From contig CAZCJL010000082.1 of NCBI GenBank assembly GCA_964498785.1, forward strand, positions 1-30,283: 30,283 nucleotides of DNA, read 5' to 3'. The notes below the pieces were generated by a model. That model made no database searches, had not been told where the DNA came from, and saw only the letters and a list, made by a program, of their open reading frames with translations. Shown one piece after another: positions 16,806 through 25,061 of this stretch (the stretch's first letter is position 1; each line of letters begins with the position of its first letter). The stretch is from Mariaggregatimicrobium sp964498785. Lineage in GTDB: Bacteria > Zhuqueibacterota > Zhuqueibacteria > Thermofontimicrobiales > Thiofontviventaceae. The position numbers and the translations under genes are program-made.

Positions 16806-16952
16806 GCTGTCCACAAACTACCCTTGCGAAGATTTTCAAAAAGAAGCAGTCTATATAGTGATATCAATTTTTAAACCTTCGCAAGTTTTTTCCACGGATT
16901 CTTGAGCTCCTAAACAATTTTTAAAGGTTTAGGGGGGCCATTATTTGGACAG
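16806..16952. mobile_element. MITE-like element with nested inverted repeats
   Basis: The 147-base stretch begins GCTGTCCA and ends TGGACAG (inverted). It contains a second inverted pair, CTTGCGAAG (16823-16831) and CTTCGCAAG (16877-16885), and a third, CCTAAAC (16909-16915) and GTTTAGG (16927-16933). It is flanked on both sides by AAATAG (16800-16805 and 16953-16958), which would fit a 6-base target duplication. There is no coding capacity. It may be a non-autonomous element or the relic of an insertion sequence. The rest of the gap 16361-17061 shows nothing else I can name. Confidence 0.5.
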
Positions 16953-17061
16953 AAATAGAGGGAAAATAAGTTAAGGGATATATATCGAGGAAAAATATCT
17001 AGTGTAAAAAGAACATTTTGTGAAGCATAAACAAAAAAGTGCCTCAAATTGTAACATTGTG

Positions 17062-17796
17062 TTAATCTTTATTCACTTTTTCATCGAGTTCTTGACAACA
17101 ATTCAGTATTAATTGCATCGTAGGGCTTTCGATATTCATAACAGGATGGATCAAATCATTTTCAAACGTAAAAATCCCCTTTTCCCAAAAAACAATTTCT
17201 TTTACTGCCTGTTCGCCTTTATAATCGTCCAGTTCGGCCCAGATGATTTTCCCATCCCAGAAACCGATCTTCCCTTCAAGTTTTTGATTAAATAATGTTA
17301 ATGTTCCGCTTTTTTTTGATATATGCAACATTTGCAAAATTTCAACGACAGTAAACTGGGGAATTTTCCCTTGTAATGATTTATCAATATTTTCCGGTAT
17401 CTTTTTAATTTGTTGAATTCTGCGGATAGTCGTTTCAACAATCGTATAAATTTCCCGCACAGAAACATCGCTATAAAGGAATGCGTCGACGCCACTACGA
17501 TATGCGTTAATTCGCTCCTCAGGATTATTTGTTTCCGAAATCAGAACATAGGGAACCGCCATCAGTTCTGGTGTTTGGCGGATCATCCAGCATAAATCAA
17601 AGCCGTCAATATCTGATAGTTGGGTGGAAGCGAGAATTAAATCAGGGGCTTCTTTTTTGGCAAGGTCAAAACCCTCGTACCCATTGGGCGTTTCAATAAG
17701 GTGAAATGGATATTGCCTTAGCTTTTCTTTTAGTTTTGAATATTTTTGGTTATTCTCAAGAATTGTAAGAATCATTTTTTGTTTATGTTCGCTCAT
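17062..17796 (-). CDS. Pseudo-receiver plus PATAN (DUF4388) domain protein
   Basis: The 244-residue cytoplasmic protein has a CheY-like domain (about 7-130) and a C-terminal DUF4388/PATAN domain (about 142-235, GKIPQFTVVEILQMLHISKK, SGTLTLFNQ, GKIGFWDGKIIWAE and a WEKGIFTFE end). The receiver fold is intact, but the phospho-acceptor position is Ser (LILAS, S57), the acidic pocket is reduced to LENN, and the conserved Lys is replaced in FLYSD. It is therefore probably not phosphorylated. In cyanobacteria, PATAN-CheY-like proteins bind the pilus motor PilB, which gives the nearby GspE-like gene added meaning. I chose the ATG at 17796; a TTG nine codons upstream is possible. No strong ribosome site is seen. 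Confidence 0.85.
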   Translation of the reverse strand: MSEHKQKMILTILENNQKYSKLKEKLRQYPFHLIETPNGYEGFDLAKKEAPDLILASTQLSDIDGFDLCWMIRQTPELMAVPYVLISETNNPEERINAYRSGVDAFLYSDVSVREIYTIVETTIRRIQQIKKIPENIDKSLQGKIPQFTVVEILQMLHISKKSGTLTLFNQKLEGKIGFWDGKIIWAELDDYKGEQAVKEIVFWEKGIFTFENDLIHPVMNIESPTMQLILNCCQELDEKVNKD

Positions 17797-18253
17797 TAGT
17801 AAAGACCTTAATTTAATACACAAGATATAGATCGCGTGTGGATAAATTGTTGATAACTGTTGAAAACTTTTTTCGTATGATTAAATTTAAACTTTTCATC
17901 ATATTTAATAAAACATCACTGTGATACTATATATTGCATAGAAATAATTTTCGATCCGAATATATTGTACTGTGGATAAAGTATTTCTTGCAACGTGCTG
18001 TAATTTATTTAGTTATAAAATTTACTGCAAAATTTAGACATTAGCCCGACTTTAAATTAGAGACAATCTATTGAGGTTTTAAACGTTATTGTCAAAATGA
18101 AATGTAGCTAAGTATTATCATGATAAATAATAGCGATCTTTCTCGAATGTGGATAACTTTTTAGAAATATCTATTGACTTTAAAGAAAAAAATGCTTAAA
18201 TAGTATAGCAAAAAAAATACCTAAAATCAATAATTAAAATTAACCTAGTGTAC
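17797..18253. other. Candidate replication origin or DnaA-binding control region
   Basis: This divergent gap between a minus-strand and a plus-strand gene holds three perfect 9-base DnaA boxes TTATCCACA, all in the same orientation (read as TGTGGATAA at 17837-17845, 17971-17979 and 18148-18156), plus TTATCAACA (one mismatch, 17848-17856). The DNA between them is extremely AT-rich, as expected of an unwinding element. It also contains two perfect dyads, TTATCATGATAA (18115-18126) and ATCAC-T-GTGAT (17915-17925). All genes to the right point away from it. dnaA, dnaN and gidA are not adjacent, so a DnaA-titration or regulatory site is the alternative. A weak TTGACT-17-TAAATA (18174-18202) may be the promoter of the next gene. 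Confidence 0.5.
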
Positions 18254-19723
18254 ATGAACTGGATATTCGGAGGGATTTTTTTATCCTTTATTGGAGTATT
18301 GATCTTTATATCGGAATTGATCAGGAAAAGATTCAAGGGAAAGCCAGAAATAACGCGAAAGATAGTACATATTACAACCGGGTTGTTTGTTTTGATAACG
18401 CCCTTTGTATTTGATTCAAATAGTCCCATTTTGGCTATTGCGTTGATTTTTATTCCATTAAATTACACCGCGGTAAAAATTGAACTTTTTAAATCAATGC
18501 ATGCCACAGAACGTAAAAGTTATGGTACGATTTATTACCCGATCGCCTTTTTTATTTTAACGTTATTATTGTGGGATCATTATAAGGTTATTCTGATTAC
18601 ATCGATCTTAATCCTGGCAATCGCCGATGCGATGGCAGCGATTGTCGGAAGGAATATCCGTCAACCACGCCGATATACTTTTGGTGGAGAACCAAAATCC
18701 ATTGAGGGATCAGCAACAATGCTGGTTTTCTCCTTTATAATCGCTTTCATCTGTCTGAACTCGTTGTCATTTATTGATTCAATTCATGTCAGCGTTGCAC
18801 ATTCAATATGGTTTGCGCTAATAACCGCTGTGATCGCCTCAGCGTGTGAATCAGTATCATATAAAGGATCGGATAATCTTACCGTGCCGCTTGGCGCTGC
18901 GTTCACAATGCATTTTATGTTAACAAATGGCGCCGGAAATATCGGTTTTACCATTGGGATAATTCTTTCATTAACTGTCACGATTATTTCATATCGCCTG
19001 AAATTCCTGAGCGGTGGCGGCGCTGTCGGCACTTTTCTGTTAGGAGTTATTGTGTTCGGTATTGGTGGCTGGAAGTTTTCGCTTCCCATACTGACATTTT
19101 TTATACTGTCTAGTGTTCTTTCGAAAATTGGAAAAAAGAGAAAACAAAAGTTATCTGAAAAATTTCAGAAATCAAGCCAGCGGGATTTATGGCAGGTGAT
19201 GGCAAACGGTGGAATCGCCGGGTTTGCTGTCCTCGTCTGGAATTACTATCCTGGTGAATTTTGGTACTATTTGTTTGTGGCTTCTGTGGCCGCAGCCAAT
19301 TCGGATACCTGGGGCACAGAAATCGGGGTGTTTTCAAAAATTAAACCGCGCAATATCCTAAACTTTAAATCAGTACCGGTTGGATCTTCCGGCGGAATAA
19401 CACCACTGGGGACGCTCGGTGCATTACTTGGCAGCCTGGTGATTGCTCTTGCAGGCGCGCTGTACATAAATAATGCTATTGCTGTCGTTGTTATTTTTAT
19501 TGCCGGCTTTAGTGGCAGTATTATTGATAGTATTGTTGGTGCAACAGTTCAAGCCCAATACCGATGTCCAAATTGTCATAAAATTACTGAAAAAGAAATT
19601 CATTGCTCAATTTATAAAACAGAACTGGTGTCCGGCTGGGGTTGGATTGATAATGACATTGTTAACGGACTTTGTACTCTTAGCGGCGGATTGTTTGCGT
19701 GGATCGGTTTGAGTTTTTTTTAG
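18254..19723 (+). CDS. Fused phytol/dolichol kinase-like and DUF92 (prenyl-phosphate kinase-like) membrane protein
   Basis: The 489-residue polytopic membrane protein has about 13 hydrophobic segments. The N-terminal half (about 1-215) resembles the CTP-dependent prenol kinase family (phytol kinase VTE5/dolichol kinase SEC59), with RKIVHITTGLF (about 35-45), AIADAMAAIVGRN and GEPKSIEGSATM. The C-terminal half (about 225-489) is a DUF92/TMEM19 domain: FLSGGGAVGTFLLG, NSDTWGTEIG, PVGSSGGITPLGT, a CPNC...HC segment and DNDIVN. In plants the DUF92 protein VTE6 phosphorylates phytyl phosphate, so the fusion could carry out both steps from a prenol to its diphosphate. That substrate assignment is inference. 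The ATG at 18254 is preceded by a GTG two codons earlier; neither has a clear ribosome site. Confidence 0.85.
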   Translation: MNWIFGGIFLSFIGVLIFISELIRKRFKGKPEITRKIVHITTGLFVLITPFVFDSNSPILAIALIFIPLNYTAVKIELFKSMHATERKSYGTIYYPIAFFILTLLLWDHYKVILITSILILAIADAMAAIVGRNIRQPRRYTFGGEPKSIEGSATMLVFSFIIAFICLNSLSFIDSIHVSVAHSIWFALITAVIASACESVSYKGSDNLTVPLGAAFTMHFMLTNGAGNIGFTIGIILSLTVTIISYRLKFLSGGGAVGTFLLGVIVFGIGGWKFSLPILTFFILSSVLSKIGKKRKQKLSEKFQKSSQRDLWQVMANGGIAGFAVLVWNYYPGEFWYYLFVASVAAANSDTWGTEIGVFSKIKPRNILNFKSVPVGSSGGITPLGTLGALLGSLVIALAGALYINNAIAVVVIFIAGFSGSIIDSIVGATVQAQYRCPNCHKITEKEIHCSIYKTELVSGWGWIDNDIVNGLCTLSGGLFAWIGLSFF

Positions 19724-20107
19724 ACCGTTTTATCATCCGGGCAATATTTTATTGGTTTCAGTTACTGCATCAAAAAAATAATTGAACCAGGTAAAATTTA
19801 GTATTCTATTAAAAAAAGTCGGAGTGTAGCCTCTCATTGTGCATCAGGCGTATTTATTGGCTGCATGAATGATATATGTGATCCTGCAAAAAAGAGCGCT
19901 TCGCTCCCAAAATAGAAGCATAAGCGTTTAATCCGCATATTTTTCTAACAGTACTAATTCAGAAATACTATACTGACATATATACATTTACTACAACATG
20001 TTAATAAGCGAATATATTGTCGACATTTTACCATTTTAAAAACACTTAATTAATTAAAAATAAATGATCAAGATATAATTTATTTTCAGCAATTCAAGGA
20101 GTTCATT
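19724..20107. other. Gene-free region upstream of enolase
   Basis: These 384 AT-rich bases have no supportable gene. The only structure seen is a small GAGCG-CTT-CGCTC hairpin (19894-19906) followed on the minus strand by six T, with no minus-strand gene for it to end. AAGGAG at 20096-20101 is the enolase ribosome site. I cannot place the enolase promoter with confidence. Confidence 0.5.
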
Positions 20108-21397
20108 ATGACAACTATTACCGAAGTATTTGCAAGACAAATTTTAGATTCACGGGGGAATCCGACCATTGAAGTTGATGTTATGTTGGAATGTGGCGCT
20201 GTTGGACGCGCGGCTGTACCATCCGGGGCTTCCACCGGCGAACATGAAGCCGTAGAATTACGCGACGGAGACAAAACACGATATTTAGGCAAAAGCGTTG
20301 AGCAAGCAATCGAAAACGTTAATGAAAAAATTGTCGATGAGATAATCGGAGAAGATGCAACTCAGCAAGTATTGATTGACAAAATTTTAATTGAACTGGA
20401 TGGCACGGAAAATAAAAGCAATTTGGGAGCAAATGCAATATTGGGAGTTTCGCTGGCTGTTGCAAAAGCTGCTGCAACTTCTTTTGATTTACCGCTGTAT
20501 CAATATCTCGGTGGTGTGAATGCGAAAGTGTTACCTGTTCCAATGATGAACATTCTTAACGGCGGCGCTCATGCAGATAATAACGTCGATTTACAGGAAT
20601 TTATGATTATGCCAGCAGGCGCCCCAACTTTTGCAGAGGCGTTGCGCATGGGAGCTGAAACATTTCACGCACTGAAATCCGTATTAAAGAGCAAGGGATA
20701 TAACACGTCTGTTGGCGACGAAGGCGGATTTGCACCAGATTTGAAATCCAATGAAGAAGCACTGAAAGTTATTATCGAAGCAATCGAAAAAGCTGGTTTT
20801 AAACCCGGTGATGATATATTTATCGCATTAGATCCGGCCTCGAGTGAGTTCTTTGATAAGGAAGCCGGCAAATACATGCTTAAATCTGAAAATAAATCGC
20901 TCTCACCTGCCGAGATGGTAGAGTATTACAAAGGATTGGTTTCCAAATATCCGATCGTTTCCATTGAAGACGGAATGGCAGAAGACGATTGGGAAGGCTG
21001 GAAAATTATGACACAACAATTAGGAGCAAAAATTCAGATCGTTGGCGATGACCTGTTTGTGACAAACACTAAACGCCTGAAAAAAGGTATTGATATGGGT
21101 GTCTGTAATTCCATTCTGATCAAGCTAAATCAAATTGGCACACTAACTGAAACCCTGGATACTATCGAAATGGCAAAAAGAGCCAGCTATACATCTGTAA
21201 TATCACATCGTTCCGGCGAAACTGAAGATACGACGATTGCCGACGTTGTTGTGGCAACGAATGCCGGCCAGATCAAAACTGGTTCTGCCTGCCGTACAGA
21301 CCGAATTTGTAAATACAATCAATTATTGAGAATTGAACAGGAACTGGATGAAATGGCGCAGTTTGCAGGGAAAAGCGTTATCAAAACTGCGGAATAA
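20108..21397 (+). CDS. eno: Enolase (phosphopyruvate hydratase)
   Basis: The 429-residue glycolytic enzyme converts 2-phosphoglycerate to phosphoenolpyruvate in the cytoplasm. The N-terminal domain starts with the usual ITEVFARQILDSRGNPTIEV and PSGASTGEHEAVELRD. The barrel carries the general acid E205 in DEGGFAPD, the Mg2+ ligands in ALDPASSEF, SIEDGMAEDDW and GDDLFVTN, and the signature LIKLNQIGTLTET with catalytic K339, followed by SHRSGETEDTTIADV. Length and motif order are normal. The ATG at 20108 has AAGGAG 6 bases upstream. The septation gene follows, an order also seen in many other bacteria, with a long hairpin between them. Confidence 0.98.
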   Translation: MTTITEVFARQILDSRGNPTIEVDVMLECGAVGRAAVPSGASTGEHEAVELRDGDKTRYLGKSVEQAIENVNEKIVDEIIGEDATQQVLIDKILIELDGTENKSNLGANAILGVSLAVAKAAATSFDLPLYQYLGGVNAKVLPVPMMNILNGGAHADNNVDLQEFMIMPAGAPTFAEALRMGAETFHALKSVLKSKGYNTSVGDEGGFAPDLKSNEEALKVIIEAIEKAGFKPGDDIFIALDPASSEFFDKEAGKYMLKSENKSLSPAEMVEYYKGLVSKYPIVSIEDGMAEDDWEGWKIMTQQLGAKIQIVGDDLFVTNTKRLKKGIDMGVCNSILIKLNQIGTLTETLDTIEMAKRASYTSVISHRSGETEDTTIADVVVATNAGQIKTGSACRTDRICKYNQLLRIEQELDEMAQFAGKSVIKTAE

Positions 21398-21429
21398 TGG
21401 ACTCAAGAACTGACCAAAAATCAAAGTTA

Positions 21430-21462
21430 AGATTTCCGAAGTCTCAACGACTTCGGAAATCT
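21430..21462. repeat. 14-bp perfect hairpin after enolase (possible dispersed palindrome)
   Basis: AGATTTCCGAAGTC (21430-21443) and GACTTCGGAAATCT (21449-21462) pair perfectly around TCAAC. It lies 33 bases after the enolase stop but lacks a T-run. It may be a transcript-stabilising 3' structure, a factor-assisted terminator, or a member of a repeat family (related text occurs at 30201-30221). Confidence 0.6.
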
Positions 21463-21635
21463 GATCTTAGCCTGCCAGGTAATAATGTCATTCTGGTTCC
21501 GCTTTGCTCATTAGTGTTCAGTTAGTTTTAATCAGATCCGGAGTGCTGGTTCCCGAAAGACTTTAAAAAAAAGCCCGATGAATTATCGCCGGGATTAACA
21601 ACCTGAGATTTGTTTTTAACCTTTTATTTATTTTA

Positions 21636-21965
21636 ATGAGAAAACGTAAAGTAAAATCCCGTTCCAAATCTCGCCCCAAAACAAGCATCAGTAAATTGCG
21701 TTTTACTTTCCTGCTCATTTTTATTCTACTGGTTTATATGTTTGTTCAGGGTGATAACGGCTTTTTAAAGTATTTAGAATTAAGGAGGGAAAGGAATCGC
21801 TTAATAAAAAAAATAGAGCAATTAAAAAAAGAAAACAAACTTTTACAAAGTGAAATTGATTTATTGACTAATAATTACCGATATATCGAAAAAATGGCTC
21901 GTGAACGACACCAGATGGGGAAGGAAAATGAAAAAATTTATATTGTAAACCCACCCCGTGAATAA
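21636..21965 (+). CDS. FtsB/DivIC-like septum formation protein
   Basis: The 109-residue protein has a strongly basic cytoplasmic N-terminus (MRKRKVKSRSKSRPK), one membrane segment (about 21-38, LRFTFLLIFILLVYMFVQG) and a coiled coil (about 46-80, LRRERNRLIKKIEQLKKENK). A short conserved tail (YIEKMARERHQMGKENEKIY) matches the FtsB/DivIC septum-formation-initiator family, which links FtsL and FtsQ in the divisome. The place directly after enolase supports the call. There is no clear ribosome site before the ATG. Its 3' end overlaps a GTG from which the next frame could start. Confidence 0.9.
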   Translation: MRKRKVKSRSKSRPKTSISKLRFTFLLIFILLVYMFVQGDNGFLKYLELRRERNRLIKKIEQLKKENKLLQSEIDLLTNNYRYIEKMARERHQMGKENEKIYIVNPPRE

Positions 21966-21999
21966 CACAGTGATAGAAGCCAAAGGAGCGTACGGACTT

Positions 22000-22695
22000 A
22001 TGTGGAAAAAATTTAAAGGGTATTTTTTAACAGGATTGTTAGTGCTTTTCCCGTTTGTGATGACGATTTTTATCATCACCTGGTTATTTTCTAAAATTGA
22101 TAATATTTTGCAAGGTATTGTCACCAAATTCCTGGCCAGGTTTGGTTTGATATACTTTCCCGGTATCGGATTTGTTACCGTAATTGTGATAATTCTGGTG
22201 GTTGGACTTATTGCTCGTAACTATTTAGGTAAAAAAATTCTGGCCATCGGCGACACAATCGTCACGAGAATACCGCTTATTAACCGTGTTTACCTGGCAA
22301 TCCAGCAAATTAGTAAAGCTTTTTTTTCCGAACAACGCGAATCCTTTAAAAAAGCTGTACTTATCGAGTATCCGCGGCAAGGTATTTACTCTGTCGTTTT
22401 TATCACGCAAGATACAAAAGGAGAAATACAGGAGAAATTACCCGATGATTCTGTAAGCGTTTTTCTTCCAACGACTCCGAACCCAACGTCCGGTTATTTG
22501 CTATTTGTGCCAAAGAAAGATATCATCCCTCTGAGAATGCCTGTCGAAGAAGCTTTGAAATTGGTAATATCTGGTGGAGCAATTCATACTAATGATAGTT
22601 TAATATTAAATAATATGGTAAAAAAATATGATGATCATTGTACTATTTCGCCGGAAAAAGTGAGTGACGTAGAAAAAGATCATGAGAGTAATTGA
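22000..22695 (+). CDS. DUF502 family inner membrane protein
   Basis: The 231-residue protein begins WKKFKGYFLTGLLVLFPFVM, the standard DUF502 opening, with two membrane segments (about 9-29 and 56-73). These are followed by the family text IPLINRVYLAIQQISKAFF and a soluble C-terminal half (about 110-231) with VFLPTTPNPTSGYLLFVP. Function is unknown; homologues are widespread in bacteria and in plants (the COV family). I chose the ATG at 22000, with AAAGGAG 11 bases upstream. A GTG at 21958 would overlap the septation gene by 8 bases and add residues not typical of the family. It is probably in one transcript with the septation gene. Confidence 0.85.
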   Translation: MWKKFKGYFLTGLLVLFPFVMTIFIITWLFSKIDNILQGIVTKFLARFGLIYFPGIGFVTVIVIILVVGLIARNYLGKKILAIGDTIVTRIPLINRVYLAIQQISKAFFSEQRESFKKAVLIEYPRQGIYSVVFITQDTKGEIQEKLPDDSVSVFLPTTPNPTSGYLLFVPKKDIIPLRMPVEEALKLVISGGAIHTNDSLILNNMVKKYDDHCTISPEKVSDVEKDHESN

Positions 22696-22730
22696 AGCAA
22701 ATCAAAAATTATCCCTCAATTATAAGTTGA

Positions 22731-24617
22731 ATGCACACAAAAAATTTCACGATATATAAAATTGCGTTGATATTTTTTGCTATTTCTTGCAATGTGATAT
22801 TTGCGCAATATCATCAACCAGATGAACCCATTTTTTTAAATAATATTGGTTTTGAACAAAATTTTAATATTTATAAATGGCGCTACGGTTTTCATTATCA
22901 ACAACAGATCCATCAAAAAGGCCTGTTATCAATTCGAGAAAATTTTGCATCATCATTATTACGTATCAGACAAAATGAAAATAAATGGAAAGATGACCAG
23001 ACATTATCAATTGGTTATAATTACCGTTTTTCACCAAAATGGAACGGCACCCTGCAATCTTCCTCACTTTTATTCTCAGATAAATTATCCGGTATTAAGA
23101 ATGATATTAAAACCAGTTTCGGTAGCCTGGGGCTTCAATACCAGCCATTGAATATCGTCAAAATCGAATCTATATTAGGATATAAGTTTGATGTTCGTTA
23201 TGACCAAACGGATCATGGTGCAATGTATGGGTTTAACTTAAACACACAGTTTATTAATTTAAATGAATACTACAATAAATTTGATTTTTCCGCTCGAGGA
23301 GATGATTTCGGTTCTCGTGAAAATCGGGATTTCAATTTCCGCTATTTTGTAAATAAAGAATTTTATACAGATACGGCTGATTCGCTGACGTTAACATATT
23401 CAAAAAAACGACGCGACAATTACGACCGATGGGATGCTAATAATTTATACATCGAAAGCCTTTATGAAGACATCGCTAATATTTTTCACACCCTTAGCTA
23501 TCGGATGAGCGATATTTTAAAATTCCAGATTAAATCAGACATAACATCGCGAAAAACACAGGTTAGAAAACTGGATTCTCCGGATGCGACGGAAACACGA
23601 GCAAAAAGAGATTTTACATCTCATAATGAAATCAGCGTGAGGTTAACCACCAAAAAACTGCAAGAATCTATTCGCCTTTCTCATTCAATCCAAAATCATA
23701 AAAATGAAGTCCCGGATTCATTAAAAAACTCACCTTTTTCATTTCGGTTCAGTTACGTTTCCCCTGATTTTAAAAGCTCCAGATTAACACTCTCCAATAT
23801 ATTAAATATTTCATTTTTTAAGCGGGATACATTATTTTCTAATTTTGCGATCAGCCTGTTTCGGTATGATACTCCGGAGGAAACCAATTTCGACGACAGA
23901 GATGAACTGCGGATAAACGCGAGTCTCTCAGAAGTGCATTATTTCAGCCCGATATTGAAACTTAGATTAAATGCAAGCGTAAATTTAAAACACCTTGTGT
24001 TTATTTATGGCGAGAAAAGTGCTAATAATAACTGGATGCGAATATTCCGACTGAATCCGGAGATAACATATCGACCTGATGAAAAATTTAAGTGGTTTCA
24101 ATCGTATGAGGTACTTGCAAATTATGTTGATTATGATTTTGAGGAACAGTTCAATCCGATTGACATTAGAAGTTATGTGTATCGAAAGTTTACGATGTTG
24201 CACTTGATAAACCGTGAATTCAACACAAAAATGTCGATAAATTTAAATTATAAACTGGAACTGGAAGAGAATGGTAAATTCTTTTGGGATAAATGGACTG
24301 AAATATTGATTGCAACGCGGCATAATCATTATAGCAAGATCTATATTGATTATGAATTATTTCCCGGAGCAACAGTTGCTCTCGGCAGCGTATTTTATAA
24401 GCGAGCAGAACAATATCACATTATAGATAATTCAACAGGTAGCGCCCGGGCTTCTTTAAATGATTATATAAGCTACGGGCCGTCATTGGCAGTTAATTAT
24501 CATCCCCATTCCAAATTACAAGTCACCTTTACAGGAACACGACGCAAAATTGATCGTGTGAATCAAAACAGCTACTTCATTAGTAATATTACTATGGATA
24601 TGTCCTGGTATTTATAG
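22731..24617 (+). CDS. Putative outer-membrane beta-barrel protein
   Basis: The 628-residue protein has a signal peptide (MHTKNFTIYKIALIFFAISC... ending FAQ near residue 26), so it is exported. The rest is rich in alternating polar and aromatic residues (LSIGYNYRFSPKWNGTLQSS, FSFRFSYVSPDF, MSINLNYKLELEENGKFFW), the pattern of paired antiparallel strands in large outer-membrane barrels. It ends SNITMDMSWYL, close to the aromatic C-terminal strand recognised by the BAM system. I recognise no named family. The position between a DUF502 gene and an RsbW-like gene gives no clue to its cargo. The ribosome site is weak; the gap to the upstream gene is only 35 bases. Confidence 0.7.
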   Translation: MHTKNFTIYKIALIFFAISCNVIFAQYHQPDEPIFLNNIGFEQNFNIYKWRYGFHYQQQIHQKGLLSIRENFASSLLRIRQNENKWKDDQTLSIGYNYRFSPKWNGTLQSSSLLFSDKLSGIKNDIKTSFGSLGLQYQPLNIVKIESILGYKFDVRYDQTDHGAMYGFNLNTQFINLNEYYNKFDFSARGDDFGSRENRDFNFRYFVNKEFYTDTADSLTLTYSKKRRDNYDRWDANNLYIESLYEDIANIFHTLSYRMSDILKFQIKSDITSRKTQVRKLDSPDATETRAKRDFTSHNEISVRLTTKKLQESIRLSHSIQNHKNEVPDSLKNSPFSFRFSYVSPDFKSSRLTLSNILNISFFKRDTLFSNFAISLFRYDTPEETNFDDRDELRINASLSEVHYFSPILKLRLNASVNLKHLVFIYGEKSANNNWMRIFRLNPEITYRPDEKFKWFQSYEVLANYVDYDFEEQFNPIDIRSYVYRKFTMLHLINREFNTKMSINLNYKLELEENGKFFWDKWTEILIATRHNHYSKIYIDYELFPGATVALGSVFYKRAEQYHIIDNSTGSARASLNDYISYGPSLAVNYHPHSKLQVTFTGTRRKIDRVNQNSYFISNITMDMSWYL

Positions 24618-24632
24618 GTTAAGGAGAACAGA

Positions 24633-25061
24633 GTGAGTTCAAATAAAGTTGACGCAAAATATAAGCTGGTAATTCCGAGTCAATTGAATGAGCTGCAGCG
24701 AGTGGAACAGTTTACTGAAAACATAACCTTAAAGATTGGTTTTTCGGAAGAAGATCGAGACAGTATTGCTATTTCAATTACCGAAATTGTCAGCAATGCA
24801 ATTTCTCATGGGAACAAGCGGAATAAAGACAAAAACGTGACGATTGTTTATGAGCTTTTTAAAGATCATCTGGTGATCACTGTTCAGGATGAAGGTGGCG
24901 GATTTAATGTTCGTGAAATAAATGACCCCCTTGATCCGAAAAATTTGCTAAAAGATAGCGGAAGAGGTATTTATATCGTTCGTGCACTAATGGATGATGT
25001 TAAATTTAAAAACAACAAAACTGGAACACTTGTTAAAATTGTAAAAAATAAAAGCAAATAA
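24633..25061 (+). CDS. RsbW/SpoIIAB-like ATP-binding protein (anti-sigma factor or serine kinase type)
   Basis: The 142-residue protein consists of one GHKL ATPase domain (HATPase_c_2 type). It has the N-box ITEIVSNAISHGN (49-61), G1 DEGGGF (86-91) and G2 GRGIYIV (110-116). The family comprises anti-sigma factors and serine protein kinases that switch partner proteins. GTG at 24633 is used, with AAGGAGA 8 bases upstream. It starts 15 bases after the outer-membrane gene. No STAS-domain anti-anti-sigma gene is in the window. The primary sigma gene downstream has its own promoter, so co-location does not prove interaction. Confidence 0.9.
   Translation: MSSNKVDAKYKLVIPSQLNELQRVEQFTENITLKIGFSEEDRDSIAISITEIVSNAISHGNKRNKDKNVTIVYELFKDHLVITVQDEGGGFNVREINDPLDPKNLLKDSGRGIYIVRALMDDVKFKNNKTGTLVKIVKNKSK

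Noticed and set aside
19894..19906. Small hairpin with T-run on the minus strand
   Set aside because: The stem is only 5 bp and no minus-strand gene precedes it.
21571..21600. CCCGATGAATTATCGCCGGG structure with T-run on the minus strand
   Set aside because: Bulged stem and no minus-strand gene to terminate.
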